DNA of 15,610 nt, taken from JBDHRG01 sp039807445. GTDB lineage: Bacteria > Pseudomonadota > Gammaproteobacteria > Competibacterales > Competibacteraceae. The notes beneath the pieces were generated by a model. It had not been told where the DNA came from. It was given only the letters and a program-made list of their open reading frames with translations, and searched no databases. Both the position numbers and the translations under genes were made by a program. This document shows, piece after piece, positions 6,501 to 13,148 of this stretch. Location of the stretch: contig JBDHRG010000089.1 in assembly GCA_039807445.1 (NCBI GenBank), forward strand, positions 1 to 15,610, in the 5' to 3' direction. Position 1 is the first letter of the stretch. Every line of letters starts with the position of its first letter.

Positions 6501-7486
6501 CAGGCGAGGTTCTCCGCGCGGGCCTGGGCCTGGTTGCCCAGGGTGATGGACATGACGGCCATGCGCACCGCGATGCCGTTGGTGACCTGCTCGAGGATCA
6601 CCGCGCGCGGGCCGTCGACCACGGCCGATTCGATCTCGACGCCGCGGTTGATCGGCCCCGGGTGCATCACGATCGCGTCGGGCCGCGCCAGCGCCAGCCG
6701 CTCCTCGGTCAGGCCGTACTGCTGGAAGTATTCCGAAGCCGAGGGCAGCAGCGCGCCGGCCATGCGCTCGCGCTGCAGCCGCAGCATGATGATCACGTCG
6801 ACCTCGCGCAGCCCTTCGCGGATGTCGTGATAGACGTGCACCCCGAGCTGCTCGACATTGGCCGGCAGCAGCGTGCGCGGCGCCACCGCGCGCACTTCGG
6901 CGACGCCGAGCGTGTTCAGCGCGTGGATGTCGGAGCGCGCGACGCGCGAGTGCAGGATGTCGCCGACCACCGCGACGCGCAGATTGGCGAACCCGTCCTT
7001 GTGGCGGCGGATGGTGAGCATGTCGAGCATCGCCTGCGTCGGATGCGCATGGCGCCCGTCGCCGGCATTGAGTACCGCGATGTGCGGCGCTGCGTGGCGG
7101 GCGATGAATTCGGCGGCGCCCGACACCGCGTGGCGGACGACGAACATGTCGACCTGCATCGCCTCGATATTGCGGATCGTGTCGAGCAGCGTCTCGCCCT
7201 TGCTGGTGGACGAGGTGGCGATGTTGACGTTGAGCACGTCGGCCGACAGGCGCTTGGCGGCCAGCTCGAAGGTGGTGCGCGTGCGCGTCGAGTTCTCGAA
7301 GAACAGGTTGACCACGGTCTTGCCGTGCAGCGTGGGGAGCTTCTTGACGCGGCGCTCGGCGACGCCGATCAGCGATTCGGCGGTGTCGAGGATCTCGACC
7401 AGGTGCGAGCGCCCGAGGCCCTCGATGGTCAGGAAGTGGCGCAAACGGCCCTGGTCGTCGAGCTGGATGGAGGCGGCGGGGTTCAT
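6500..7486 (-). CDS. pyrB: Aspartate transcarbamoylase catalytic subunit
   Basis: The 328-residue protein catalyses carbamoyl phosphate plus aspartate to N-carbamoyl-aspartate, the committed step of pyrimidine synthesis, in the cytoplasm. The carbamoyl-phosphate loop FFENSTRTRTTFE lies at about 62-74, with STRTR at 66-70. The mobile-loop Lys is in SSTSKGE (Lys96), HAHPTQA lies at 146-152 and the aspartate-domain HPGPINRG at 275-282. The N-terminal extension before the core (about 15 residues) fits the Pseudomonas-type class A enzyme, which forms a dodecamer with PyrC'. No pyrI regulatory subunit is present. The ATG at 7486 follows the pyrR stop by 6 nt; the ribosome site is weak, suggesting coupling to pyrR translation. 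Confidence 0.97.
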   Translation of the reverse strand: MNPAASIQLDDQGRLRHFLTIEGLGRSHLVEILDTAESLIGVAERRVKKLPTLHGKTVVNLFFENSTRTRTTFELAAKRLSADVLNVNIATSSTSKGETLLDTIRNIEAMQVDMFVVRHAVSGAAEFIARHAAPHIAVLNAGDGRHAHPTQAMLDMLTIRRHKDGFANLRVAVVGDILHSRVARSDIHALNTLGVAEVRAVAPRTLLPANVEQLGVHVYHDIREGLREVDVIIMLRLQRERMAGALLPSASEYFQQYGLTEERLALARPDAIVMHPGPINRGVEIESAVVDGPRAVILEQVTNGIAVRMAVMSITLGNQAQARAENLA

Positions 7487-7492
7487 CGCTTG

Positions 7493-8008
7493 TCAACGCT
7501 TGTGGATCACGAGTTCGAGGGGAGCGGGGCCGGTGAGCTTGACGTTGTCGTGCGCCGCCAGCGCGAGCTCGAGCCCGACGGCGTCGGGCGCGATCGGCAG
7601 CTCCCTGCCGCCGCGGTCGACCAGCACCGCGAGCAGCACCGCGGCAGGCCGTCCGTAGTCGAAGATCTCGTTCAGCGCGGCGCGCACGGTGCGCCCGGTG
7701 TGCAGCACGTCGTCGACCAGCACCAGCGTGCGCCCTTCGACGTCGAACGGCAGTTGCGAGGGGCGCACCTGCGGGTTCATGCCGATGCGGGTGAAGTCGT
7801 CGCGGTAGAACGAGATGTCGAGCTTGCCGAGCGGACCGGACACGCCCAGCACCGCCTGCAGCCGCTCAGCGATCCAGACGCCACCGGTGTGCACGCCGAT
7901 CAGCAGCGGTTCGGTAGCGTCGCGCGCGGCGAGCTGCGCGCGCAGCCGCTCGGCGAGGGATTCGAGCGCGCGCGCGAGCTCGCCGGCCTGCAGATGCGAT
8001 GCCTTCAT
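7493..8008 (-). CDS. pyrR: PyrR, bifunctional pyr regulator / uracil phosphoribosyltransferase
   Basis: The 171-residue phosphoribosyltransferase-fold protein has the PRPP loop VLVDDVLHTGRTVRAA (96-111), GVHTGGVWIAERL (38-50) and the PyrR-typical LDISFYRDDF (63-72). In Bacillus, PyrR binds pyr mRNA to promote attenuation and also makes UMP from uracil and PRPP. In proteobacteria its regulatory role is less certain. I see no antiterminator/terminator pair upstream of pyrB or between neighbouring genes, so an enzymatic role, or a PyrB-linked role, is at least as likely here. The ATG overlaps the ruvX stop as ATGA (8005-8008) and has GAGGGGG 7 nt upstream. It sits immediately before pyrB. Confidence 0.92.
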   Translation of the reverse strand: MKASHLQAGELARALESLAERLRAQLAARDATEPLLIGVHTGGVWIAERLQAVLGVSGPLGKLDISFYRDDFTRIGMNPQVRPSQLPFDVEGRTLVLVDDVLHTGRTVRAALNEIFDYGRPAAVLLAVLVDRGGRELPIAPDAVGLELALAAHDNVKLTGPAPLELVIHKR

Positions 8009-8451
8009 GGTCTTGCCCCCTCGTTGAACCAGCTCTCGAGGATCAGCGCCGCGGCAGCGGCGTCCAGCCCCTGGCCGTCGCGGCGCTGGCGCGGGCCGCG
8101 CGGCGCGCGGCCGAGCGCCGTCAGTCGCTCGGCGGCTTCGAACGAGGACAGCCGCTCGTCGATGGTCTCGACCGGCAGGCCGAAACGCCCGTGCAACTGG
8201 CGCGCGAAGCGCTCGGCGGCCAGCGTGGTTTCGGAGGCCGAACCGTCGGCGTGGCGCGGCACGCCGACCACCAGCATCGCCGGCCCCCACTCGGTGATCA
8301 GCCGGGCGAGGCCGTCCCAGTCGGGCTGCTGTTGGCGCGCCGGCAGGATCGCCAGCGGCCGCGCGGAGGCGGTCAGCGGGCTGCCGACGGCGACGCCGAT
8401 GCGCCGGCGCCCGTAGTCGAAACCGAGCACGGTACGATCAGCAGCGGGCAT
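8005..8451 (-). CDS. ruvX: RuvX/YqgF Holliday junction resolvase-like nuclease
   Basis: The 148-residue RNase H-fold protein carries the family's catalytic acids: Asp12 in VLGFDYGRRRIGVAVG, Glu99 in ETIDERLSSFEA and Asp130 in LDAAAAALIL. GPAMLVVGVP (56-65) is the second conserved strand. YqgF is linked to pre-16S rRNA 5' end maturation and is proposed as a back-up Holliday junction resolvase. Its length is normal for the family. The ATG (8449-8451) shares one base with the yqgE stop (TGATG). The yqgE-ruvX-pyrR-pyrB order is common in proteobacteria, which supports the call. Confidence 0.93.
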   Translation of the reverse strand: MPAADRTVLGFDYGRRRIGVAVGSPLTASARPLAILPARQQQPDWDGLARLITEWGPAMLVVGVPRHADGSASETTLAAERFARQLHGRFGLPVETIDERLSSFEAAERLTALGRAPRGPRQRRDGQGLDAAAAALILESWFNEGARP

Positions 8452-9011
8452 CAGGCATGGCCGGCGTCGGGGGACAGCAACGCCAGGTCGACGCCGAGCA
8501 GCTTGGCCGCGGCGTCCCAGCGCCGCTCGGCGGCGAGGTTGAAGATGATCTCCGGGTCGACCGGAGCGGCGAGCCAGGCGTTCTCGCCCATCTCGCGCTC
8601 GAGCTGGCCCGGGCCCCAGCCGGCGTAGCCGAGTGCGACCAGCGCATCGCGCGGGCCTTCGCCGCGGGCGATCGCCTCGAGGATGTCGCGCGAGGTGGTG
8701 ACGCCGATCTCGGCGGTGATCGTCAGCGTCGACAGCCAGGAGCCCGAGGGGCGGTGCAGCACGAAGCCCTGCTCGGGGTGCACCGGGCCGCCCTGGTAGA
8801 TCGGGCGCTCGGCGCTGCCCAGCGGCGCGTCGAGGCCGAGGTTGGAATACAGGTCGGCGAGCGACAGCTCGAGCGGACGGTTGATGACGATCCCGAGCGC
8901 GCCGTTGGCGTTGTGCTCACAGATGTACGTCACCGTCTTGAAGAAGTTCGGATCGGCCAGCGCGGGCATGGCGATCAGGAAATGGTTGGTGAAACAGGTC
9001 GGCTCGAGCAT
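8451..9011 (-). CDS. yqgE: YqgE/AlgH family protein
   Basis: The 186-residue protein starts MLEPTCFTNHFLIAMPALAD and contains NANGALGIVINRPLELSL, IYQGGPVHPEQGFVLH and the C-terminal LGYAGWGPGQLEREMGENAWL. All are hallmarks of the UPF0301 (YqgE/AlgH) family. The biochemical function is not established; AlgH has been linked to alginate and virulence gene expression in Pseudomonas. I chose ATG at 9011 because conservation begins there; no ribosome site is evident upstream. A candidate promoter is placed so that transcription would begin at or next to this ATG. The gene is followed without a gap by ruvX, pyrR and pyrB. Confidence 0.92.
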   Translation of the reverse strand: MLEPTCFTNHFLIAMPALADPNFFKTVTYICEHNANGALGIVINRPLELSLADLYSNLGLDAPLGSAERPIYQGGPVHPEQGFVLHRPSGSWLSTLTITAEIGVTTSRDILEAIARGEGPRDALVALGYAGWGPGQLEREMGENAWLAAPVDPEIIFNLAAERRWDAAAKLLGVDLALLSPDAGHA

Positions 9012-9017
9012 GGCGCA

Positions 9018-9046
9018 AGTATCGGAGGGCGGCGGGGGCAATACAA
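9018..9046 (-). promoter_or_regulatory. Candidate promoter giving a leaderless yqgE transcript
   Basis: In the 50-nt gap between tonB and yqgE, the widest within the array, the minus strand has TTGTAT (9041-9046) and GATACT (9018-9023), separated by exactly 17 nt. Transcription would be predicted to begin near 9011, the A of the yqgE ATG. No Shine-Dalgarno sequence precedes that ATG. Both boxes are imperfect. Confidence 0.35.
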
Positions 9047-9061
9047 GCCGCGCGCGGCTCC

Positions 9062-9931
9062 TCACCGTCCCCGCAACTGCGCCCCCTGCAGGAACTGCCA
9101 CTGGCGCGTGATCGTCAGCGCATCGACGCGCTGGCGCAACTCCGGCGTGAACGGGGCGTAGGGGGCGCCGAGCTCGACGATGCGGATCGCCCCTTGATCG
9201 AGCGCCGGCACGCCCGAGGAGCGCACCACGGCGATGTTGACGACCGAGCCGTCGGCGCGGATCGTCACCGTCAGCGTCAGCGCGCCGGTCAGGTTCTGCC
9301 GCCGCGCCTGCTCGGGGAAGTTCAGCGCGCCGATGCGCTCGACCTTCCGCACCCAGTCGGCGGCGTAGAAGCCCTCGAGCGTGGCGGTGTCGCCCGGGTC
9401 GGCACGCTTGACGCGGCCGCGGCTCGGTGCGGCGGCGGCGGTTTCGCTGCGCACCTGGTCAAGGCCGCTCGCCATCAGCTCGAGCGCGCGCGGCGGGGCG
9501 GTGCGGGGCGGCGGAGCCTCGGCGCGTGGCCGTGTCGGTGTGGCCGGCTTGTCGGCTTCGGGTTTCGGGGCGGGCGGTTTCGTCGCCACCGTGGCCGGGG
9601 CTTGCCGCTGCGCCGGGGCCGTGGTCGTCAGCTCGGGCTTCGCCGGCGTCACGGGCCTGGGCGGCGGTGGTTGCGGTTCGACGGCGTCGGCGGGGACGGC
9701 GGGCTCCGGCGCTGCGGCGGGGCTCGGTACCGATGCCGGGCCGAGCGGTGCTGCGGGCGATGCCCGGCTGGTGCGCTCGACCAGGCTGACTTCGAAGCTC
9801 ATCACCGGCTCGAACGGCATCGGTTCGATCGCGCCCGGGCGCAGCAGCGCGAACAGCGCGCCGTGCGCGGCCAGCGCCAGCGCCAGCGCGCCGCCGAGGC
9901 GCCGCTCGGGGCTCAGGTCGGCGAATCGCAT
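9062..9931 (-). CDS. tonB: TonB-family energy transducer
   Basis: The 289-residue protein has an N-terminal cytoplasmic stub and one membrane anchor (about 13-30, with His23 inside it, the hallmark TonB position). A long Pro/Ala/Lys-rich periplasmic spacer (about 55-150) follows. The C-terminal TonB domain (about 205-285) includes LNFPEQARRQNLTGALTLTV, IRADGSVVNIAVVRSSG and ITRQWQF. It couples proton motive force through ExbB/ExbD to outer-membrane receptors; no exbB, exbD or receptor gene lies in the window. ATG at 9931 is preceded by AGGA 6 nt upstream. The start overlaps the end of the Gx-transporter gene by 19 nt, so it is likely co-translated with it. Confidence 0.92.
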   Translation of the reverse strand: MRFADLSPERRLGGALALALAAHGALFALLRPGAIEPMPFEPVMSFEVSLVERTSRASPAAPLGPASVPSPAAAPEPAVPADAVEPQPPPPRPVTPAKPELTTTAPAQRQAPATVATKPPAPKPEADKPATPTRPRAEAPPPRTAPPRALELMASGLDQVRSETAAAAPSRGRVKRADPGDTATLEGFYAADWVRKVERIGALNFPEQARRQNLTGALTLTVTIRADGSVVNIAVVRSSGVPALDQGAIRIVELGAPYAPFTPELRQRVDALTITRQWQFLQGAQLRGR

Positions 9932-10536
9932 CCTCGGTCCTCGGTGGCCCGCAGCACGTGTCGCGCGATGATACCGCTGGCGAGCCCGGTCGCCACCGCG
10001 ACCGTCATCAGCGGCGGGAGCAGGTGGGCGAGTGCCGTATGCGGCACGAACAGCACCCAGGCGACGCCGAACTGCGCCGCCATGTGCGCCTGCGCCGCGA
10101 GCAGCCCGTGGCCGATCGGGCCGAAGTGCTGCGTGCGGCTCGCCGCCCACAGCGCCGCGAGGCTGCCGAACGCACCGGACAGGCTGAGCACGAACGTCGG
10201 CGACAGGAAGGTGCCGAGCAAAAGGCTGCCGACCAGCACGCGCAACAGCGCCACCCAGGCGGCCAGCGAAAAGCCGAAGCGCGCCAGCAGCACCAGCGTG
10301 ATCACGTTCGCCAGCCCCGGCTTGACCCCCGGCAGCGGGCTCGGCAGTGCCGCCTCGATCACGTGCACCGTCACCGCGAGCGCGGCGAACCAGGCGACCA
10401 GGTGGTCTTCGGGGGTGGTCGGTAACGAGACAGGGGCGAGGCGCGAGACGCGAGGCTCGAGCTCGGAGGCATGACCTATTCGCGCCTCGCGCCTCGTGCC
10501 TCGCCCCTCGTGCTGCCTGTCCCCAGCCATGGTCAT
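9913..10536 (-). CDS. Gx-transporter / HepST-like (EetB-like) integral membrane protein
   Basis: The 207-residue protein has about five or six hydrophobic segments after residue 44. It contains the conserved core LPGVKPGLANVITLVLL (about 69-85) and the FLSPTFVLSLSGAFG region. This is the family labelled heptaprenyl diphosphate synthase component I or Gx transporter, related to ECF-type substrate-binding components; EetB of Listeria belongs to it. The ATG (10534-10536) shares one base with the stop of the NusG-domain-II gene (TGATG). Residues about 10-35 are encoded by a palindromic heptamer repeat (10433-10507) that seems inserted behind the original start. They are Arg/Glu-rich and unlike the family. 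No good start codon lies between the repeat and the conserved region, so the extension is probably translated. Partnership with ApbE and the NusG-domain-II protein is inferred from coupling. Confidence 0.82.
   Translation of the reverse strand: MTMAGDRQHEGRGTRREARIGHASELEPRVSRLAPVSLPTTPEDHLVAWFAALAVTVHVIEAALPSPLPGVKPGLANVITLVLLARFGFSLAAWVALLRVLVGSLLLGTFLSPTFVLSLSGAFGSLAALWAASRTQHFGPIGHGLLAAQAHMAAQFGVAWVLFVPHTALAHLLPPLMTVAVATGLASGIIARHVLRATEDRGCDSPT
10433..10507. repeat. Palindromic GAGGCGC-heptamer repeat inside a coding region
   Basis: The left arm (10433-10461) and the reverse complement of the right arm (10479-10507) match at 25 of 29 positions, with a 17-nt centre (10462-10478). Each arm is itself a run of heptamers of the type GCGAGGC / GCGAGAC. 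No transposase or clear target duplication is visible. The structure resembles small palindromic intergenic repeats (REP/MITE-like). It lies in frame at the 5' end of the Gx-transporter gene. Confidence 0.8.
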
Positions 10537-10895
10537 CAGTAAGTGAAGGTATCGAAACGTCTATCGGGCGCCAGGATCTCGATGCTGACGCGGTTCGGCA
10601 GCCCGACCGCGGAGTCGCCGCCGCGCGCGAGCCAGCCGGCGCGTTCGCACAGGTGCTGCGGGCCGGGCGAGCTCAGGCAGCGCGCGCGGCCGTCGCGGAT
10701 CTCGACCACGGTGATCCCGGCCGGGCCGGGCACTTCGACCAGGCGGTTTTCGAACAGCGAGATACGCGCGAACTCGCGCCCCTCGACCGTGATCCGCACC
10801 TCGGCGGCTTGCCGGTCGCCGAACCACAGCCCGCGGTACAGCGCGGCGAGCAGCGCGAGTGACGCTGCCAGCAGCAGCCGGTCGGCGCGGGTCAT
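10536..10895 (-). CDS. NusG domain II-containing (EetA-like) membrane-anchored protein
   Basis: The 119-residue protein has one N-terminal membrane segment (about 7-22), then a small beta-rich domain at about 30-119. That domain carries the family signature: VVEIRDGRARCLSSPGPQHLC, then AGWLARGGDSAVGLPNRVSI. Homologues in loci with ApbE and Gx-transporter proteins are annotated NusG domain II, and EetA of the Listeria electron-transfer locus is of this type. Two Cys of the usual pattern remain, while the Cys normally found in C-L-P-N is Gly here. The ATG overlaps the apbE stop as ATGA (10892-10895). The stop overlaps the next start as TGATG, so the three products are probably made together. 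The domain is expected on the periplasmic side. Its molecular role is not established. Confidence 0.85.
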   Translation of the reverse strand: MTRADRLLLAASLALLAALYRGLWFGDRQAAEVRITVEGREFARISLFENRLVEVPGPAGITVVEIRDGRARCLSSPGPQHLCERAGWLARGGDSAVGLPNRVSIEILAPDRRFDTFTY

Positions 10896-11974
10896 GGCGC
10901 GGCGGTGATCTCCACCGGCCAGCCGGGCGCGCCGTCGAAGTGCACGCGCGCCGCCATCGCCGGCGTCATCTGCACCGCGCCGCGCTCGTCGACGCGCAGC
11001 ACCGCCTCGACGCCGAGCTCGCGCGCCAGTGCCAGCCACTCGCTCGGGCCGGCGATCAGCAGCGCGCTCGAGGCGGCGTCGGCGTGCTCGGCGCTGTCGG
11101 CGATCACCGTGACCGCGGCGGCGCCGATCGCCGGGTAGCCGCTGCGCGGGTCGAGGATGTGGTGGTAGCGCACGCCGGCCCAGTCGAAGAAGCGTTCGTA
11201 GTCGCCCGAGGTCGATACGGCGGCGTCGCCCGCCAGCTCGAACCAGCCGAGCACGCCTTCGCCGCGCGGATTGCGGATGCCGATGCGCCACGGCTGGCCT
11301 GCCTTGTCGCCGATCGCGCGCAGGTTGCCGCCGGCGTTGACGATGGCGTTGGTGACGCCGCGGGCGCGCAGCTCGGCGACCGCGAGGTCGACTGCGTAGC
11401 CCTTGGCGATGCCGCCGAAGTCGAGGGCGACCGCCGGGTTGATGCTGCGGGCCCGGCCGTCGGCTTCGAGGCTGACCGCGCCGACCTCGGGGTGGCGGTT
11501 GACCAGCTCGGCGATCGCTTCGCCCGCCGGCGGCGGGCCGGGCGGGCGCTCGTCCTGCTGGAAGCCCCACAGCGCCAGGAGGCGCCCGATCGCCGGGTCG
11601 AACAGCCCGCCCGAAGCGCGCGCGTAGTGCTGCGCATGGCGCAGCAGCGTCGCCAGGTCGGGCGTCAGCTCGGCGCTCTCGCCGCGCGCGAACGCGGCGT
11701 TGGCGCGCGCCAGCGGCGCCTCGGGGGCCCAGGCGTGCCACTCGTGGTGCCAGCCGGCGAATCTGCGCTCGAGCGCATCGAAGGCTTCGCGCGCCTCGTC
11801 GGGGGGCACGCCGTAGGTGCTCAGGTCGACGACGGTGCCCATGGTCATCAGCCGCCGCGACTGCAGCGGGTCGGGGGGCTCGCGGAAGGCGAATCCTATC
11901 ATCGTCAGCCCGCCGAGCAGCACGCCGAGCGCGAGCCACTGGCGCCAGCCGCCGCGCTTGTCGCTGCCCCTCAT
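10892..11974 (-). CDS. apbE: FAD:protein FMN transferase, membrane-anchored
   Basis: The 360-residue ApbE-family enzyme moves FMN from FAD to a Thr/Ser of target flavoproteins outside the cytosol. Visible motifs are MGTVVDL (45-51), GGLFDPAIGRLLALWGF (122-138), LDFGGIAKGYAVD (184-196), NAGGNLRAIG (213-222), VSTSGDYERFF (253-263), HHILDPRSGYP (271-281) and the metal-site region EHADAASSALLIAG. A hydrophobic stretch at about 12-30 without a lipobox Cys suggests an uncleaved anchor. The ATG overlaps the gshB stop as ATGA (11971-11974). No obvious flavinylated substrate gene (RnfG, NqrC or FMN-binding domain protein) is in the window. The coupled NusG-domain-II and Gx-transporter genes suggest a dedicated flavinylation module. 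Confidence 0.94.
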   Translation of the reverse strand: MRGSDKRGGWRQWLALGVLLGGLTMIGFAFREPPDPLQSRRLMTMGTVVDLSTYGVPPDEAREAFDALERRFAGWHHEWHAWAPEAPLARANAAFARGESAELTPDLATLLRHAQHYARASGGLFDPAIGRLLALWGFQQDERPPGPPPAGEAIAELVNRHPEVGAVSLEADGRARSINPAVALDFGGIAKGYAVDLAVAELRARGVTNAIVNAGGNLRAIGDKAGQPWRIGIRNPRGEGVLGWFELAGDAAVSTSGDYERFFDWAGVRYHHILDPRSGYPAIGAAAVTVIADSAEHADAASSALLIAGPSEWLALARELGVEAVLRVDERGAVQMTPAMAARVHFDGAPGWPVEITAAP

Positions 11975-12918
11975 GCGAACTGCGCCTCGATCGCACGCAT
12001 CAGCTGGGCGCCGATGTCGAGCCCGAAAGCGGCGTCGAGCTCGCGCGCGCAGGTCGGGCTGGTGACGTTGATCTCGGTCAGCCAGTCGCCGATGACATCC
12101 AGCCCGACGAACAGCAGGCCCTTGTCGCGAAGCCGCGGGCCGACGCGCGCGCAGATCGCGTGATCGCGCGCCGACAGCGGGCGGCCCTCGCCGCGACCGC
12201 CGGCGGCGAGGTTGCCGCGCGTCTCGCCCGCCGCCGGGATGCGCGCCAGCGCATACGGTACCGGCTCGCCGGCGATCAGCAGGATGCGCTTGTCGCCGTC
12301 GGCGATCTCGGGGATGTAGCGCTGCGCCATCGCGGTCTTGCGGCCGCGCTCGGTCAGTGTCTCGAGGATCACGTTCAGGTTCGGGTCGGTGCTGCCCACG
12401 CGGAAGATGCCGGCGCCGCCCATGCCGTCGAGCGGCTTGACGATCACGTCGATGTGCTCGGCGATGAAGCCCTTGATGCGCGCGGCGTCGCGCGTGACCA
12501 GCGTCGGCGGACAGCAGTCGGCGAACCAGGCGGTGTAGAGCTTTTCGTTGGCGTCGCGCAGGCTCTGCGGGCGGTTGACGACCAGCACGCCCTCGGCTTC
12601 GGCGCGCTCGAGCAGGTAGGTGCTGTAGACGTACTCCATGTCGAACGGCGGGTCCTTGCGCATCAGCACCACGTCGAGTTCGGCCAGCGGCGCATCGCGC
12701 GGCTCGCCGAGCGTGAACCAGCCGGCCGGGTCGTCGCGCACCGTCAGCCTTCGGCCGCGGCCGAAGGCGCGGCCGTCGCGCAGGTACAGGTCGCCCTGCT
12801 CGAAGTAGTGCAGCTCCCAGCCGCGCGCCTGCGCGGCGAGCAGGATCGCGAAGCTGGTGTCTTTCTTGATGTTGATCGTGGCGATGGGGTCCATCACCAC
12901 GCCGAGACATTTGTTCAT
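11971..12918 (-). CDS. gshB: Glutathione synthetase
   Basis: The 315-residue ATP-grasp enzyme joins gamma-glutamylcysteine and glycine in the cytoplasm and has the length of E. coli GshB. It begins MNKCLGVVMDPIATINIKKD and has MRKDPPFDMEYVYSTYLLE. The ATP-grasp glycine-rich segment is VIVKPLDGMGGAGIFRV, with RYIPEIADGDKRILL, LLFVGLDVIGDWLTEINVTS and a terminal PTCARELDAAFGLDI. ATG at 12918 is preceded by GGAG 8 nt upstream. It is the first gene of the long minus-strand array and is divergent from the pil-chp genes, an arrangement I recall from Rhodocyclales-type genomes. Confidence 0.97.
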   Translation of the reverse strand: MNKCLGVVMDPIATINIKKDTSFAILLAAQARGWELHYFEQGDLYLRDGRAFGRGRRLTVRDDPAGWFTLGEPRDAPLAELDVVLMRKDPPFDMEYVYSTYLLERAEAEGVLVVNRPQSLRDANEKLYTAWFADCCPPTLVTRDAARIKGFIAEHIDVIVKPLDGMGGAGIFRVGSTDPNLNVILETLTERGRKTAMAQRYIPEIADGDKRILLIAGEPVPYALARIPAAGETRGNLAAGGRGEGRPLSARDHAICARVGPRLRDKGLLFVGLDVIGDWLTEINVTSPTCARELDAAFGLDIGAQLMRAIEAQFA

Positions 12919-13148
12919 CGGGCGGCTCCGGGGGCGGGGTTTCCAGAGGCCCCGGATTTCGGCTATATCGGATCCAGGGCCCCGCGGTCGCAAGCGGGGT
13001 GAGTGCGGCACGAACCGTGCCATGATACCCCAGAACGCTCGATCGGACTCGGCCGGGAAGAAGCCGGGAAGTACAGGCAAGAGCCGGCCGAGGGATGTGG
13101 TGTCCGCCGCAGGGCGCCCGCGACGCGCATCGGCCGAGGAGGCTAGCC
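12919..13148. promoter_or_regulatory. Divergent gshB / pilG control region
   Basis: This 230-bp gap separates two diverging operons. Toward gshB, TTGCGA (12988-12993) is 18 nt from GATATA (12964-12969), ending 45 nt before the ATG. Toward pilG, TTTCCA (12940-12945) is 18 nt from TATATC (12964-12969), so the -10 boxes would coincide on opposite strands. A CCCCGC/GCGGGG inverted repeat (12980-12999) lies inside the gshB promoter spacer. A perfect GGCACG-AAC-CGTGCC palindrome lies at 13007-13021. All hexamers are weak, so the promoters are candidates only. Confidence 0.35.

Noticed and set aside
6662..8416. Plus-strand open frame of about 580 codons opposite pyrB, pyrR and ruvX
   Set aside because: It spans three overlapping conserved genes on the other strand and has no family signature; explained by codon bias.
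10433..10507. CRISPR-like repeat array
   Set aside because: Repeats are 7-nt units in two inverted arms without spacers; it is a palindromic element instead.
13007..13022. Sigma54 promoter for gshB
   Set aside because: The -24 part is perfect, but the -12 part has mismatches and the match is part of a palindrome; not called as a feature by itself.
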